Source of the DNA: Desulfatitalea tepidiphila
GTDB taxonomy: Bacteria; Desulfobacterota; Desulfobacteria; Desulfobacterales; Desulfosarcinaceae
Length of the DNA stretch: 64,000 bases
Direction: 5' to 3'
Assembly: GCF_001293685.1 (NCBI RefSeq)
Contig: NZ_BCAG01000006.1
Span: 744,001 to 808,000 of the forward strand
This document shows, piece by piece, positions 25,239 through 34,491 of the stretch (the first letter of the stretch is position 1; every line of letters starts with the position of its first letter). The notes under the pieces are model-generated. The model was not told the origin of the DNA. It saw only the letters and a program-made list of their open reading frames with translations, and searched no databases. The position numbers and the translations under genes are program-made.

Positions 25239-26345
25239 ATGTCCAGCCCAGTCTTTTTTGTCGACTGCCGCGCCGATGTGGAAAAAAATTTTATGGCCAA
25301 GCTCGAGCACGTCCTCGAGGCAACCGGCCTTTCAAAAATTATCGCGCCGCGGGATCTGGTGGCCGTGAAGATCCATTTCGGCGAGATGGGCAACGCCGCC
25401 TTCATTCGGCCGATCTATGCGCGACGGGTCGTGTCGGCCATCCGACGCCTCGGCGCCAGCCCGTTTCTGACCGATGCCAACACCTTGTACGCCGGCACAC
25501 GCAGCGATGCGCCCAGCCACCTGACCACCGCCATCCAGAACGGTTTCGCCTACGCCGTGGTCGAGGCACCGCTTGTCATTGCCGATGGGTTGCGCGGCAA
25601 AAGCGAAGAGGCCCTGCCGATCTACGGCAAACATTTTGAAAGCGCATACATCGGCAAAGAGATCGTGCAGGCCGATGCGTTGATTTCATTGGCTCATTTC
25701 AAGGGGCACGAGCTGGCCGGCTTCGGGGGTACCATCAAAAACATCGGTATGGGCTGCGCATCGCGCAAGGGCAAGCTGGCCATGCACTCCACCGTATCGC
25801 CCCAGGTCAAAGCCGAGCACTGTATCGGCTGCGGCGCTTGCGTGGACCACTGCTCCCAGCACGCCCTTTCGATTATCGACGAAAAGGCGGTCATCGACGA
25901 GGAGCGTTGTATCGGGTGCGGTGAGTGCATCCTGATCTGTCCCAACTCGGCCATCGAGTTGGCCTGGAACCAGGAGATCCCCGCTTTCCTGGAGGGCATG
26001 GTGGAATATACGGCTGCGGTGCTCAAGCAAAAGGCTGGCAAGGCCCTGTTCGTCAACTTCATCACCGATGTGTCGCCGGCCTGCGACTGCTATGGTTCCA
26101 ACGACGCACCCATCGTGAAAAACATCGGGGTGGTCGCCTCCCTGGACCCTGTGGCCATCGATCAGGCGTCGGTGGATCTGGTCAATGCCGAACCGGCACT
26201 GGCCCATTGCCGGCTTGAAATCAACACCGAACCCGGCGGCGATAAATTCAAAGGGCTCTATCCCGAGGTAGATTGGCCGATTCAACTGGAATATGCCGAA
26301 AAGATCGGCCTGGGATCCCGCAGCTACGAGTTGATACGCTTATAG
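25239..26345 (+). CDS. DUF362 domain protein with two 4Fe-4S ferredoxin motifs
   Basis: 368 aa. The DUF362 region (VAVKIHFGEMGNAAFIRP, DANTLYAGTRSD, LAHFKGHELAGFGGTIKN) spans both sides of a ferredoxin insert containing CIGCGACVDHC and CIGCGECILIC, enough for two 4Fe-4S clusters. DUF362 iron-sulfur proteins are common in anaerobes and are presumed electron carriers or redox enzymes in the cytoplasm. AAAGGAGG lies 5 bases before the ATG; a longer in-frame start at 25179 lacks one. The SLC13 transporter gene begins 3 bases after its stop. Confidence 0.88.
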   Translation: MSSPVFFVDCRADVEKNFMAKLEHVLEATGLSKIIAPRDLVAVKIHFGEMGNAAFIRPIYARRVVSAIRRLGASPFLTDANTLYAGTRSDAPSHLTTAIQNGFAYAVVEAPLVIADGLRGKSEEALPIYGKHFESAYIGKEIVQADALISLAHFKGHELAGFGGTIKNIGMGCASRKGKLAMHSTVSPQVKAEHCIGCGACVDHCSQHALSIIDEKAVIDEERCIGCGECILICPNSAIELAWNQEIPAFLEGMVEYTAAVLKQKAGKALFVNFITDVSPACDCYGSNDAPIVKNIGVVASLDPVAIDQASVDLVNAEPALAHCRLEINTEPGGDKFKGLYPEVDWPIQLEYAEKIGLGSRSYELIRL

Positions 26346-26348
26346 CCC

Positions 26349-28121
26349 ATGGAAATTGCCATCGTTACCATTATTCTGGCGGTCACCCTCTACCTGTTGA
26401 TCAGCGAACGCATCCCCATCGACCTGACCGCCATCGGCATCATGACGGCCCTGACCCTCAGCGGCATATTGTCCCCACAGGAGGCTGTGGCCGGATTTGC
26501 CAATCCCGCCGTGATCACGGTAGGGGCCATGTTTCTCATCAGCCAGGCCATGATCCGCACCGGCGTGGTAGGGTTCATCGGGCAGAAGGTCATGACCCTG
26601 GCCCGGGGCCGAGCCGTTTTGGCCCTGCTGGTGGTGCTGCTGATCGTGGCCGTGGCCTCGGCCTTTATCAACAACACGCCGGTGGTGGTGCTCTTCATTC
26701 CGGTCATCATCAGCATGGGCTGCCGCCTCGGCTTCAGCCCGTCCAAGTACCTGATTCCCATTTCTTACATATCGATTCTGGCCGGTACCTGCACGTTGAT
26801 CGGCACATCCACCAACATCATTGTCAGCGATCTGTCATCTCAGTACGGGTTCGGCAGCCTCTCCATGTTCGAGCTGGGCAAAGTGGGACTGCCCCTGGCC
26901 ATCGCCGGCCTGGTGCTAATCCTGATCGCCGCCCCGCGCCTCATGCCCGACCTGAACAATCCCACCTGCGAACTGGAGAATGAACCCAAACGGCGCTATC
27001 TGGCCGAATTGACCGTTCCCCGGGGGAGCGGCCTGATCCATATGGATCCCTGTCTAGAGCTGCCCAATAAATACCCGGGGATCGAAGTGCTCCAGCTGAT
27101 CCGCTATTCCCATATCTTCCATCCCTGCCGAGACACCGTAACCATCGCGCCCGACGATCTGCTGCTGGTAAAGGGATCGCCGAACGACCTCAACCATATT
27201 CTCCAAGGTAAAGACGTGGAGCTGCCGCCGTCCGAAAAGGGCCTCGCGTTCAACGGTCAGGATGATATGCTGGTAATGGAATTGATCATTCCGCCCCAAT
27301 CCGACCTGCTCGGTCAACGGTTGGGAGAAACCCACCTGGCACGAGACGAGGACCTGCATATCGTGGCCGTCGAGCGCAGCGGACTGCACTATACGGAACA
27401 TAAGATTAAAGATATCCGGCTGAAAATTGGCGATATCCTTCTAGTGTGGTGTTCCGTCAGCCGGGTCGACAAGTTTCGCGGTCGCAGCGATTGGATCATG
27501 GTGGAAGATGTGCATCATGAAATCGTCCACAGCCGCAAAGCGCCCCTGGCCGCCGGCATCTTTGCCGCCATGGTGGTGGCGGCCGCCACCGGCCTGGCAA
27601 ATATCATGGTGTGTGCACTGGCCGCCGTCTTCTTCATGGTCCTGACCGGCGCGCTCTCCCTCAAGGAGGCTTACCGCGCCCTGCAAAGCAATGTCCTCAT
27701 GCTCATCGCCGGCACCATCGCCCTGGGAACCGCCATGGACCAGACCGGCACGAGCCGGTACTACGCCCAGCTGTTCTTAAGCGCCCTGGAGGGATGGTCG
27801 CCTCATCTGGTTTTGGGTGGATTTATCCTGCTCACCAGCATCAGCACGCAGGTTCTGAGTAACAACGCGACCGCGGTGTTGCTGCTGCCAGTCGCCATCT
27901 CCACAGCCGTCGGACTGCAGGTGGATCCCAAACCCTTCATCATGGCCGTCTGCTTTGGCGCCAGTGCCTGCTTCGCCACACCCATCGGATACCAGACCAA
28001 CCTGCTGGTCTACGGGCCGGGCGGCTACCGCTTCAGCGACTATCTCAAGCTGGGAATTCCACTGAATTTGCTGGTCATCGTCGGTGGTACGATCCTGGTC
28101 CCCATCTTCTGGCCCTTTTGA
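26349..28121 (+). CDS. SLC13-family (divalent anion:Na+/sulfate-type) transporter with TrkA-C domains
   Basis: 590 aa. About eleven hydrophobic segments in two halves (about 1-205 and 395-590) separated by two cytoplasmic RCK/TrkA-C domains (about 220-290 and 305-385; LIRYSHIFHPCRDTVTIAPD, ERSGLHYTEHKIKDIRL). Family loops are present: FINNTPVVVLF and GTSTNIIVSDL in the first half, LSNNATAVLLLPVA and ATPIGYQTNLLVYGPGGYRF in the second. It probably imports sulfate, dicarboxylate or a related anion with sodium. Start codon 3 bases after the DUF362 stop, so probably one transcript. Confidence 0.88.
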   Translation: MEIAIVTIILAVTLYLLISERIPIDLTAIGIMTALTLSGILSPQEAVAGFANPAVITVGAMFLISQAMIRTGVVGFIGQKVMTLARGRAVLALLVVLLIVAVASAFINNTPVVVLFIPVIISMGCRLGFSPSKYLIPISYISILAGTCTLIGTSTNIIVSDLSSQYGFGSLSMFELGKVGLPLAIAGLVLILIAAPRLMPDLNNPTCELENEPKRRYLAELTVPRGSGLIHMDPCLELPNKYPGIEVLQLIRYSHIFHPCRDTVTIAPDDLLLVKGSPNDLNHILQGKDVELPPSEKGLAFNGQDDMLVMELIIPPQSDLLGQRLGETHLARDEDLHIVAVERSGLHYTEHKIKDIRLKIGDILLVWCSVSRVDKFRGRSDWIMVEDVHHEIVHSRKAPLAAGIFAAMVVAAATGLANIMVCALAAVFFMVLTGALSLKEAYRALQSNVLMLIAGTIALGTAMDQTGTSRYYAQLFLSALEGWSPHLVLGGFILLTSISTQVLSNNATAVLLLPVAISTAVGLQVDPKPFIMAVCFGASACFATPIGYQTNLLVYGPGGYRFSDYLKLGIPLNLLVIVGGTILVPIFWPF

Positions 28122-28421
28122 ACCGGGCGATAAAGGAACAAAAAGGCAAGGATCAAGCGGCGCGAGGCTTCAAGACCGCTCCCTCGACCGGCATCCCTTC
28201 CCATTCTTGCAACCGCAGTTTGACTTAATATGATTCACTCTGAAGGGCTTGCTATCCAGAATTTGTTGGATAAAAAATGTCGCATGGCATCGGCCACCTG
28301 TCCTACCCGGGCCGGATTTAAGGAATGGCATTCAGTTAGAATTGCTGTTTTTGCAAAACAAAGATGGACAATTCTTGGGGGGTGTATTAAATATGGCGGT
28401 TTTCGCTGAGGAGAAAAACCT
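28122..28421 (+). promoter_or_regulatory. Upstream region of typA with motif copy and promoter candidate
   Basis: 300 bases between the SLC13 and typA genes. It contains motif copy B (28324-28347) and, 18 bases after it, a promoter-like pair TGGACA (28365-28370) and TTAAAT (28387-28392) with 16-bp spacing, then GAGGAG before the typA ATG. The first 180 bases show no gene. Confidence 0.4.
28324..28347 (+). repeat. Copy B of the short upstream motif
   Basis: Core GGCATTCAGTTAGAATTG, the version closest to the consensus. It lies 75 bases before the typA start and just upstream of a promoter candidate. Confidence 0.5.
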
Positions 28422-30263
28422 ATGGCAACTCTGCCTGTTAAAAACGATAAGATACGCAACGTGGCCATCATCGCCCACGTGGATCACGGCAAAACGACGC
28501 TGGTGGACGCCATGTTCCGGCAAAGCGGGCTGATCCGCGACGGCCAGGCCGTCAACGAACGCCTCATGGACAACATGGATCTGGAGCGCGAGCGGGGGAT
28601 TACCATTGCCGCCAAGAACTGCGCCGTGCTCTGGCAGGGCGTGAAAATCAACATCATCGACACCCCGGGGCATGCCGATTTCGGAGGCGAGGTGGAACGC
28701 GCCCTCTCCATGGCCGACGGGGCGCTCCTGTTGGTCGACGCCTCCGAGGGTCCCCTGCCCCAGACCCGCTTCGTCCTGGAAAAGACCCTGGCCGCCGGCC
28801 TCAAGGTGATCGTGGTGATCAACAAGATCGACCGCAAGGACGCCCGGGCCGAAAAGGTGCTCGACCAGGTCTATGACCTGTTCATCGATCTGGATGCCAC
28901 CGACACCCAGCTCGACTTTCCCTTCCTGTATGCCATCGGCCGGGACGGCATCGCCCAGGCAAAACCCGACGAACGCGGCCGGAACCTCGATCCCTTGATG
29001 GCGATGATCCTGACCCATATCCCGGCACCGAGCCATAGCCCGGACGCACCCTTTCAAATGCTGGTCTCGGACCTGGGCTATTCGGACTATCTGGGCCGCC
29101 TCGCCGTGGGTAGAGTGGCCAACGGGCACGCGCGAATCAAAGACAGCCTCGTGTGCATCGGTGCAGACGCCCGGCAACGGCCGCTCAAGGTGGCCAGCCT
29201 GCAAACCTATCAGGGCCCGAGTCTCATCGACGTGCCGGAGGCCGACCCCGGCGATATCGTGGTGCTGGCCGGCATCGACGAGGTGCGCATCGGCGACACG
29301 ATTTGCACCCGAAGTACTTCCCAGGCGCTCACACGCATCCGCGTGGACGAACCGACCGTAGGCATGCGGTTTACCGTCAATACCGGACCCTTTGCCGGAC
29401 GCGAGGGTCGATACAGCCAGTCGCGCCATCTTCGCGAGCGACTGCTGAAAGAGACCCTGCGCAACGTGGCCATCCAGGTGGAAGAAACCGACAACCGCGA
29501 AGTATTCATCGTCAAGGGGCGCGGCGAGTTTCAAATGGCGATCTTCATCGAGACCATGCGCCGGGAAGGCTTCGAACTGGCCGTGGGCCGGCCCGAGGTG
29601 ATTTTCAAGATACACGATGGCGAGCGACTGGAGCCCATCGAGCACCTTTTCGTGGATTGCGACGAAGGTTTTCTGGGCGTGGTCACCGAGAAACTGTCGT
29701 CCCGGAAGGCGCAGATGATCAACATGATCAACCACGGCAGCGGCCGGGTGCGCGTGGAGTTCTCCATCCCTTCGCGCGGCCTGATCGGCTACCGGGACGA
29801 GTTTCTCACCGACACCAAGGGCACCGGGTTGCTCAACACCTATTTCGACGGATACGACACCTATCGCGGCGATTTTCCCAGCCGCTACACCGGCTCCATC
29901 GTCAGCGATCGCCAGGGCTCGGCCGTGGCCTACGCCCTGTTCAACCTGGAGCCCAGGGGAATTCTCTTCATCCGGCCTGGCGATCCTGTCTACGAAGGGA
30001 TGATCTTCGGCGAACACAATCGGCCAACCGACCTCAACGCAAACCCCTGCAAGGAGAAGAAGCTGACCAACATCCGCGCCTCAGGGCACGACGAGGCGGT
30101 GATCCTCAGCCCGATCAAGCCCATGACCCTCGAGCGCGCCATTCATTTTATTCGGGAAGACGAAATGGTGGAAATCACGCCCAAGGCCATTCGGCTGCGC
30201 AAAAACATCCTGTCGATACAGGAGCGACACCGCCAGAGGGGAAAGGTCAAGGCCGAGGAGTAA
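28422..30263 (+). CDS. typA: Translational GTPase TypA/BipA
   Basis: 613 aa, the family length. G1 AHVDHGKTTL, G2 with RERGITI, G3 DTPGHADFGGE, G4 NKIDRKDAR near the N-terminus; then domain II, EF-G domain III- and V-like parts and the BipA-specific C-terminal domain (GEHNRPTDLNANPCKEKKL and the KAIRLRKN tail). A ribosome-binding GTPase that assists 50S assembly and stress or low-temperature growth. GAGGAG before the ATG. Convergent with the ketosynthase-like operon; the stops are only 7 bases apart. Confidence 0.96.
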   Translation: MATLPVKNDKIRNVAIIAHVDHGKTTLVDAMFRQSGLIRDGQAVNERLMDNMDLERERGITIAAKNCAVLWQGVKINIIDTPGHADFGGEVERALSMADGALLLVDASEGPLPQTRFVLEKTLAAGLKVIVVINKIDRKDARAEKVLDQVYDLFIDLDATDTQLDFPFLYAIGRDGIAQAKPDERGRNLDPLMAMILTHIPAPSHSPDAPFQMLVSDLGYSDYLGRLAVGRVANGHARIKDSLVCIGADARQRPLKVASLQTYQGPSLIDVPEADPGDIVVLAGIDEVRIGDTICTRSTSQALTRIRVDEPTVGMRFTVNTGPFAGREGRYSQSRHLRERLLKETLRNVAIQVEETDNREVFIVKGRGEFQMAIFIETMRREGFELAVGRPEVIFKIHDGERLEPIEHLFVDCDEGFLGVVTEKLSSRKAQMINMINHGSGRVRVEFSIPSRGLIGYRDEFLTDTKGTGLLNTYFDGYDTYRGDFPSRYTGSIVSDRQGSAVAYALFNLEPRGILFIRPGDPVYEGMIFGEHNRPTDLNANPCKEKKLTNIRASGHDEAVILSPIKPMTLERAIHFIREDEMVEITPKAIRLRKNILSIQERHRQRGKVKAEE

Positions 30264-30270
30264 CCGCGAG

Positions 30271-31143
30271 CTAGTACTTCTCCACCCGCATGACCATGAA
30301 CTGGCCGCGGGTATCCTTGTTGACGTGGATCAGGCAGGCGCCGCCATCGCGCTGCAGAAAATGGGTCACCGCAGAGGCCGGGGCGGAATCGAAATAGCCG
30401 ATATCGCCGATGGGATCAAAAAGTGTGGCATCGGGCAGCGCATGGCCGACCGCCTTCTTATCTTCCGGGTCCACCAGGATGCCGTGAGCCACGAACACCG
30501 GCCGCTCAAAAGCCTGGCGTCCAATCCATCCAAGGAGCTTTCCAAGATCGGCGAACGCGGCGATGACGCCGATCTCACCCATGGCCCGCTCGGCATCTTT
30601 TTTGATCAGCAGCCAGCAACTGCCCTCGACCATGTTGTAGTCTTCGTACCGTCGATCGAATTTGGCCTCGAATTGCGTCTTGGAAAAACTCGCTTCATCC
30701 ACCCCGCCGATCAAGGCCTCGTTCACGGACCCTGCAACCATGTCGCAATGCAGCAACTCCAGGCCGCGTTCGAACGAAAGCAGTTTGCTGGAGAAGGTCA
30801 TGTTGCGTCCCAGCAGCTCCAGGCTCTGGGCCACATAAAAAGATGCCGTGTTGCTCATGGTGTTGATGAAATTGTAGGGCATGGGGAACTGACGCATCTG
30901 ATAAATCTGGTGCAGGACGGTCTCGGTATCTCCCAGATTGCCGTTCTCTGTGGTCAGATAGACGCCGGTATTCTTCTTGATCGACTGTTCATGGGCGCAG
31001 CGGCAGGCGCCGGCCAGCGATAGCAGCACAAAGCGGTTGGCTCTGCGGAAGTGCAACCGGGTGTACCGGCTGACGTCTTCTTTGTAGTACTTCATGTCCG
31101 CCACCGGCCGGCCGACAAAAGTTCCGTGGTTATGAATGTACAT
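30271..31143 (-). CDS. Ketosynthase-like protein lacking the catalytic Cys (chain-length-factor-like)
   Basis: 290 aa, about 100 shorter than a normal beta-ketoacyl synthase. It keeps thiolase-fold landmarks (NFINTMSNTASFYVAQSLEL, GSVNEALIGGVDE, MVEGSCWLLIKKD and a C-terminal DIGYFDSAPASAVTHFL), but the position of the nucleophilic Cys, aligned to TACTSS of the neighbouring enzyme, is Ser, and the two active-site His motifs are not recognisable. This resembles partner subunits such as chain-length factors in type II polyketide or aryl polyene synthases. Start at 31143 chosen by the AGGCGAAG upstream; the frame is open to 31233, overlapping the ketosynthase gene. Confidence 0.7.
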   Translation of the reverse strand: MYIHNHGTFVGRPVADMKYYKEDVSRYTRLHFRRANRFVLLSLAGACRCAHEQSIKKNTGVYLTTENGNLGDTETVLHQIYQMRQFPMPYNFINTMSNTASFYVAQSLELLGRNMTFSSKLLSFERGLELLHCDMVAGSVNEALIGGVDEASFSKTQFEAKFDRRYEDYNMVEGSCWLLIKKDAERAMGEIGVIAAFADLGKLLGWIGRQAFERPVFVAHGILVDPEDKKAVGHALPDATLFDPIGDIGYFDSAPASAVTHFLQRDGGACLIHVNKDTRGQFMVMRVEKY

Positions 31144-31199
31144 GTTCGCTTCGCCTGATGTTGTTTGTGTCGTGGCGTGCATGGCTTGGCCGCATCGAT

Positions 31200-32363
31200 T
31201 CAATCGCGGTTGGAGACGACCAGGGAGACGCAATTGCCACCGAAACCGAAGTAATTCAGCAGGAAGGTCCCGCTTTCGATCGCCAGATCATCGGTCATGG
31301 GAACGACCCCCAACTCTTCGTCCGGCGTTTCAAATCCCAAGGTGGCCGGTACGAATCCCGCCTTGGCCGCCTCGCTCAAAAGAACCAGCTCGATCGCGCC
31401 ACAGGCGCCCACCGTATGACCGACAAAGGGTTTCAATCCGGTCACCGGCGGCAAGTGATCGCCAAACACCTGTTTAAGGCCGTTGCACTCGGTCAAGTCG
31501 TTGTGATAACTGCCGGTGGCATGGGCTTTGATCACATCGATCTCCTCCGGCCTCGCTCCGGCGCTCGCCAATGCCTCCCGCATCACGGCGGCAATCGCAT
31601 GGCCTTCCGGATCGTGGGTCGTCACGCTATGGGTATCGCAGGCATTCGCACCTCCCAGGCAATAAAAATCGTTGGCATCCCGTCGATAGCGATCCAACAC
31701 GATGGCGCCGCACCCCTCGCCCATGATGACCCCCATGCGCTGTTTATCGAAAGGTCGGTAAGGTGGCGGCGCGATCAGCTTGAGTGCCTCGAAACCATAG
31801 AACCCCAGATTGCTGAACAGATCGTAACCGACCACCAGGGCGCGATCGAACGCGCCCTGGCCCATCATGGCCGACGCATATAGCACACCGTTGGCGCTGG
31901 AGGTGCACGCGGTGGTAAAGGTGTAGCAGCCGGCCTTGACTCCGAGGTGCCGGGCGATCTCGTTGGCGATGTTGCCGTATCCCGACGAGGTCTGGGAAAG
32001 CACGTTGCTGGCCGTTCGATAGGTCTCCTCGTAGAGCGGAATATCGATGGAGGTCGAGCCGAAGAAAATCGGCATCTCTTCTATTTCATGCGGTTGCAAA
32101 CCCGCATCGGCAATGGCCTTTTCCACTGTGCGGAACAACACGGTGTAGAAAAAAGCCTCGCTATTAGGCGGTGGATCGCCATCCTTCACTGGCAGCCGAT
32201 AATAGGGCCGCGCATAATCGAGATTGATGAGCGACAGCGGCACTTCGGTCGTTTGGCATTGGTGCGCACGCATGGCGGCGACCACAGATCCGACCTCTTC
32301 TCCCAATGCACAATGAACCGCCTTGCCGCGGATGAATGCCTTTTCGGTCAATTGTTTGATCAC
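31200..32363 (-). CDS. Beta-ketoacyl-[acyl carrier protein] synthase
   Basis: 387 aa KAS I/II-type ketosynthase. Cys153 in TTACTSSANG is the nucleophile; His in KAHATGSYHND and VGHTVGACGAIE complete the triad, and the C-terminal NYFGFGGNCVSLV is the usual Gly-rich end. It condenses an acyl group with malonyl-ACP. It starts with GTG at 32363, overlapping the ACP stop by four bases (GTGA). With a dedicated ACP and a Cys-less partner, it is probably a specialised type II system rather than housekeeping FabF; no ketoreductase, dehydratase or phosphopantetheinyl transferase is nearby. Confidence 0.9.
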   Translation of the reverse strand: MIKQLTEKAFIRGKAVHCALGEEVGSVVAAMRAHQCQTTEVPLSLINLDYARPYYRLPVKDGDPPPNSEAFFYTVLFRTVEKAIADAGLQPHEIEEMPIFFGSTSIDIPLYEETYRTASNVLSQTSSGYGNIANEIARHLGVKAGCYTFTTACTSSANGVLYASAMMGQGAFDRALVVGYDLFSNLGFYGFEALKLIAPPPYRPFDKQRMGVIMGEGCGAIVLDRYRRDANDFYCLGGANACDTHSVTTHDPEGHAIAAVMREALASAGARPEEIDVIKAHATGSYHNDLTECNGLKQVFGDHLPPVTGLKPFVGHTVGACGAIELVLLSEAAKAGFVPATLGFETPDEELGVVPMTDDLAIESGTFLLNYFGFGGNCVSLVVSNRD

Positions 32364-32635
32364 TCCGGTTGAATGTAGTCGGCAAAACTGTTGATCGAGG
32401 TCATGACGCGTCGCATCTCCTTGCTGTCTCGAATGGCAATGCCGAAGGTGTTTTGAATGGCGATGGAAATCTGCAGCGCGTCGATCGAGTCGAGTTCAAG
32501 CGGTGAATTTCGTTGAAAAAGAGGGGCCTCATCGTCGATATCCGCAATTTCGATATCCAGATCGCAATTTTCGACGATCAGAGTTTTGATCTTGTTTTTC
32601 AGATCAACATCCAGAGATCCTTTCATGCCAAGCAC
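32360..32635 (-). CDS. Acyl carrier protein
   Basis: 91 aa acidic helical protein with the phosphopantetheine attachment site in LELDSIDAL and helix SISIAIQNTFGI-like residues after it. It differs from housekeeping AcpP (DSLD). The GTG start at 32635 has GAAAGG 5 bases upstream; an ATG at 32626 is the alternative. It overlaps the ketosynthase gene and is first in the operon, so it is the likely carrier for that condensing enzyme. Confidence 0.87.
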   Translation of the reverse strand: MLGMKGSLDVDLKNKIKTLIVENCDLDIEIADIDDEAPLFQRNSPLELDSIDALQISIAIQNTFGIAIRDSKEMRRVMTSINSFADYIQPE

Positions 32636-32747
32636 AAATACCTTTCACTGTTGTATTTGCCGTCATGTGCCGGACGGTTTGCCAGCCGACACCATCGGCG
32701 AAATTTGCAAGATAATGGAAGGGCCTACAGAAGGTCAACAATTATCC

Positions 32748-34193
32748 TCATCCATCCCAGGATGCCAGCAGTGCGCCCAGGAGCTGCCACACCTTTGCGA
32801 CGGATGGTACGTATAGTTTTTCCGAAGGCGAGTGCGGATTGCGAATCGTGGGGCCGAAGGAAATCATCTGGATTCCCGGGTATACATCTCCGATGATGGC
32901 GCACTCCAACCCGGCGTGGATCACCTGAATGAGCGGCGCCTGGCCATATAGCCCTCGATAGACCGCCTCGGAGCGCTTCAACAGATCACATCCAGGATCC
33001 GGCTGCCATGGTGGATATGGGTTGCTCTCTATTACTTCGGCCCCCGCAAGACGGGCAACGGCCTGGACCCGGCCGGAGATTTCGTCCAGGCGCGAGGGAA
33101 CCGCGCTGCGCTGGCTGGACAGGATCGTCATGCGGCCGTTCTGTAGTTGAACGGTTGCCAGATTGTTCGATGTTTCCACCAGCCCCTCGATGGCCGTTGA
33201 CATGCCGGCCACGCCATGGGGCAAGGCCAGCAGGAGATCGACGGCCCGTCGGGTTTCCTCGGCAGTGGCGCCCCTGTCGGTCTGCAGGGATTCAGGAACT
33301 GCCTTGATATACAGGTTGGGTTCCTTGTCCTCATACTCCTGCTTTATGCGGCCGGCCATATCTTCAACCGCTCGGACCACCGATGGATACGCCGATGCGT
33401 CGCACGCCAGGATGGCGGTGGCGTCCCGGGCAATGGCATTGTGCCGTGTACCGCCGTCGAAGGAAATCAGACGGCAAGGCGTGCCCTGCAGCACATGGTC
33501 GAGAACCCGCGCCAGGAGCTTGTTGGCATTGGCACGTGGTTTATGAATATCGATGCCCGAATGGCCGCCTCTGAGCCCGCCCACCACCACCCGGAGCGCC
33601 TGGCTTCCCTTGGACAAAGGTTCTGTCTGCAACGGTAAGACCATGGTGATATCCCTGCCGCCGGCGCACCCGATGGTAAACACGCCTTCGTCCTCGGAAT
33701 CGAGGTTGATCAGGATTTTTCCAGTAATCAGATCGTGCGCCATTGCCTTGACCCCGTTGAGCCCGGTCTCTTCGTCCACCGTGAAGAGCAGCTCCAGGGG
33801 TGGATGCTTTACCGCTTCACCATCGGCCAGCGCCAGGGCATATGCGATGGCAATGCCGTTATCGGCCCCCAGGGTCGTACGATCAGCGGTCAGCCAATCG
33901 CCTTCCATGTGGCTGCAAACCGGGTCGCTGGTAAAATCATGGGGGGAATCCGGTGTCTTTTCGCACACCATATCCATGTGGCCCTGTAGGATTACGCAGG
34001 GCGCCATTTCATATCCCGGGCTGGCGGGGACCCGTATGACCAGATTGCCCACCGCATCACCTTTTGTTGAAAGCCCTCTTTGGCCGGCCCAACGTTGGAG
34101 CCATTCCCGTATGCGACCCTCTGCCTTCGAACAGCGTGGAATGGCATTGATCCGCTCAAAGTAGTCCAAAACAATTCTCGTGTTTTCGTCCAT
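32748..34193 (-). CDS. pepD: Aminoacyl-histidine dipeptidase (peptidase D, M20 family)
   Basis: 481 aa M20C metallopeptidase. Zinc ligands and catalytic residues are visible in LQGHMDMV, TLGADNGIA, VDEETGLNG and NLDSEDEG; the lid domain occupies about 200-390 (GGHSGIDIHKPRANANKLLAR, FDGGTRHNAIARDA); the final ligand His is in VIHAGLECAIIG. It hydrolyses dipeptides such as carnosine or other Xaa-His substrates in the cytoplasm. Monocistronic, with a strong promoter upstream. Confidence 0.94.
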   Translation of the reverse strand: MDENTRIVLDYFERINAIPRCSKAEGRIREWLQRWAGQRGLSTKGDAVGNLVIRVPASPGYEMAPCVILQGHMDMVCEKTPDSPHDFTSDPVCSHMEGDWLTADRTTLGADNGIAIAYALALADGEAVKHPPLELLFTVDEETGLNGVKAMAHDLITGKILINLDSEDEGVFTIGCAGGRDITMVLPLQTEPLSKGSQALRVVVGGLRGGHSGIDIHKPRANANKLLARVLDHVLQGTPCRLISFDGGTRHNAIARDATAILACDASAYPSVVRAVEDMAGRIKQEYEDKEPNLYIKAVPESLQTDRGATAEETRRAVDLLLALPHGVAGMSTAIEGLVETSNNLATVQLQNGRMTILSSQRSAVPSRLDEISGRVQAVARLAGAEVIESNPYPPWQPDPGCDLLKRSEAVYRGLYGQAPLIQVIHAGLECAIIGDVYPGIQMISFGPTIRNPHSPSEKLYVPSVAKVWQLLGALLASWDG

Positions 34194-34491
34194 GGCACTA
34201 TCCTTTGCTTTCGGTCGTCACGTGATCTTGTCCCAGGCGGTGGGCCGATCGCCATGCGTGGCAAAGCATAAAAGAGGGGTAGAACATTGTCAATGCTTAT
34301 GCATTATTATTTAAAATTCAGATCGTTAAGGTAATCGTGGCCATTTGTTAGTTGACTTTTTGCCTTAAGTATGGTCGAAAAACGAACCGCTTGTAGGTCC
34401 TATGGCCCGTCGGGTGCAAGGTTGCCGGGAAACAGCGGGCCTGACCCATCATAAACCACTGTGAATCGTAATTGCCGGAGGGTGTGACCCC
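34194..34491. other. Divergent intergenic region between pepD and the oadG-like gene
   Basis: 298 bases. It contains the pepD promoter and adjacent dyad (separate entry). I see no gene. The oadG-like gene has CGGAGG 8 bases before its start; I find no convincing promoter pair for it. Confidence 0.4.
34265..34293 (-). promoter_or_regulatory. Sigma-70 promoter for pepD
   Basis: On the minus strand TTGACA (34293-34288), 17-bp spacer, TATGCT (34270-34265): near-consensus in both elements. A dyad AATGC-TTAT-GCATT (34292-34305) adjoins the -35, a possible operator. Confidence 0.65.

Noticed and set aside
28332-30017. 561-codon open frame antisense to typA
   Set aside because: It is the GC-driven shadow of typA on the other strand, with no recognisable domain and no ribosome site. 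Similar long antisense frames over cooS (1874-2917) and PBP1A were dropped for the same reason.
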